A stretch of DNA of 5,954 nt from Planctomycetota bacterium (GTDB taxonomy: Bacteria > Planctomycetota > Planctomycetia > Pirellulales > Pirellulaceae). This document shows, piece by piece, positions 5,946-5,954 of this stretch; the first letter of the stretch is position 1; each line of letters begins with the position of its first letter. Position numbers and translations under genes: made by a program. The notes beneath the pieces are model-generated. The model was not told the DNA's origin and searched no databases. It saw nothing but the letters and a program-made list of their open reading frames with translations. The DNA lies in contig JAPLNJ010000898.1 of assembly GCA_026692885.1 (NCBI GenBank), forward strand, positions 1-5,954, given 5' to 3'.

Positions 5946-5954
5946 GTTGGCGGG

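Larger units (their letters stand above)
5581..5954. other. non-coding stretch rich in short repeats and hairpins
   Basis: No convincing gene is visible in these 374 bases. The stretch holds the methyltransferase Shine-Dalgarno and probably its promoter, a tandem 14-bp repeat leading into a small hairpin (5681-5719), two overlapping hairpins (5816-5845) and a large imperfect palindrome (5850-5945). An open minus-strand frame crosses 5581-5868 in phase with the methyltransferase, but its composition looks like translated repeats. The right edge may approach another gene outside the window. Confidence 0.65.

Overview
The window looks like ordinary chromosomal sequence from a GC-rich planctomycete-type bacterium. 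Three things point that way: an exported PQQ-like beta-propeller protein of the kind that is abundant in Planctomycetes, a PMCA-type calcium ATPase, and intergenic spaces full of palindromic repeats. One of these repeats reads through as the peptide EGDAPAEP, which I associate from memory with hypothetical proteins of that phylum. The assignment is an inference from style; there is no rRNA or marker gene to settle it.

Layout from left to right: (1) 1-161, the left edge, with only a weak candidate for the start of a further minus-strand gene. (2) 162-1487, minus strand, an exported PQQ-like beta-propeller protein. (3) 1488-1748, a divergent intergenic region that must hold the starts of both flanking transcripts. 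(4) 1749-4703, plus strand, a P-type (type IIB, PMCA-like) Ca2+-transporting ATPase with all catalytic motifs, an enlarged M3-M4 segment and an unusual hinge motif. (5) 4704-4875, a convergent intergenic region filled by a palindromic element of about 135 bp with a tandemly duplicated edge. (6) 4879-5580 plus stop, minus strand, a class I SAM-dependent O-methyltransferase with an apparent Sec signal peptide. (7) 5581-5954, a non-coding stretch with several distinct hairpins and a tandem 14-bp repeat; its right end has an attC-like outline.

The three genes do not form an operon: the first two are divergent and the last two are convergent. No shared pathway is evident. Two of the three products are predicted to be exported and the third is an inner-membrane ion pump. 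The most unusual material is the density of palindromic repeats between genes and the non-standard parts of the ATPase. I see no convincing new multi-gene system here.
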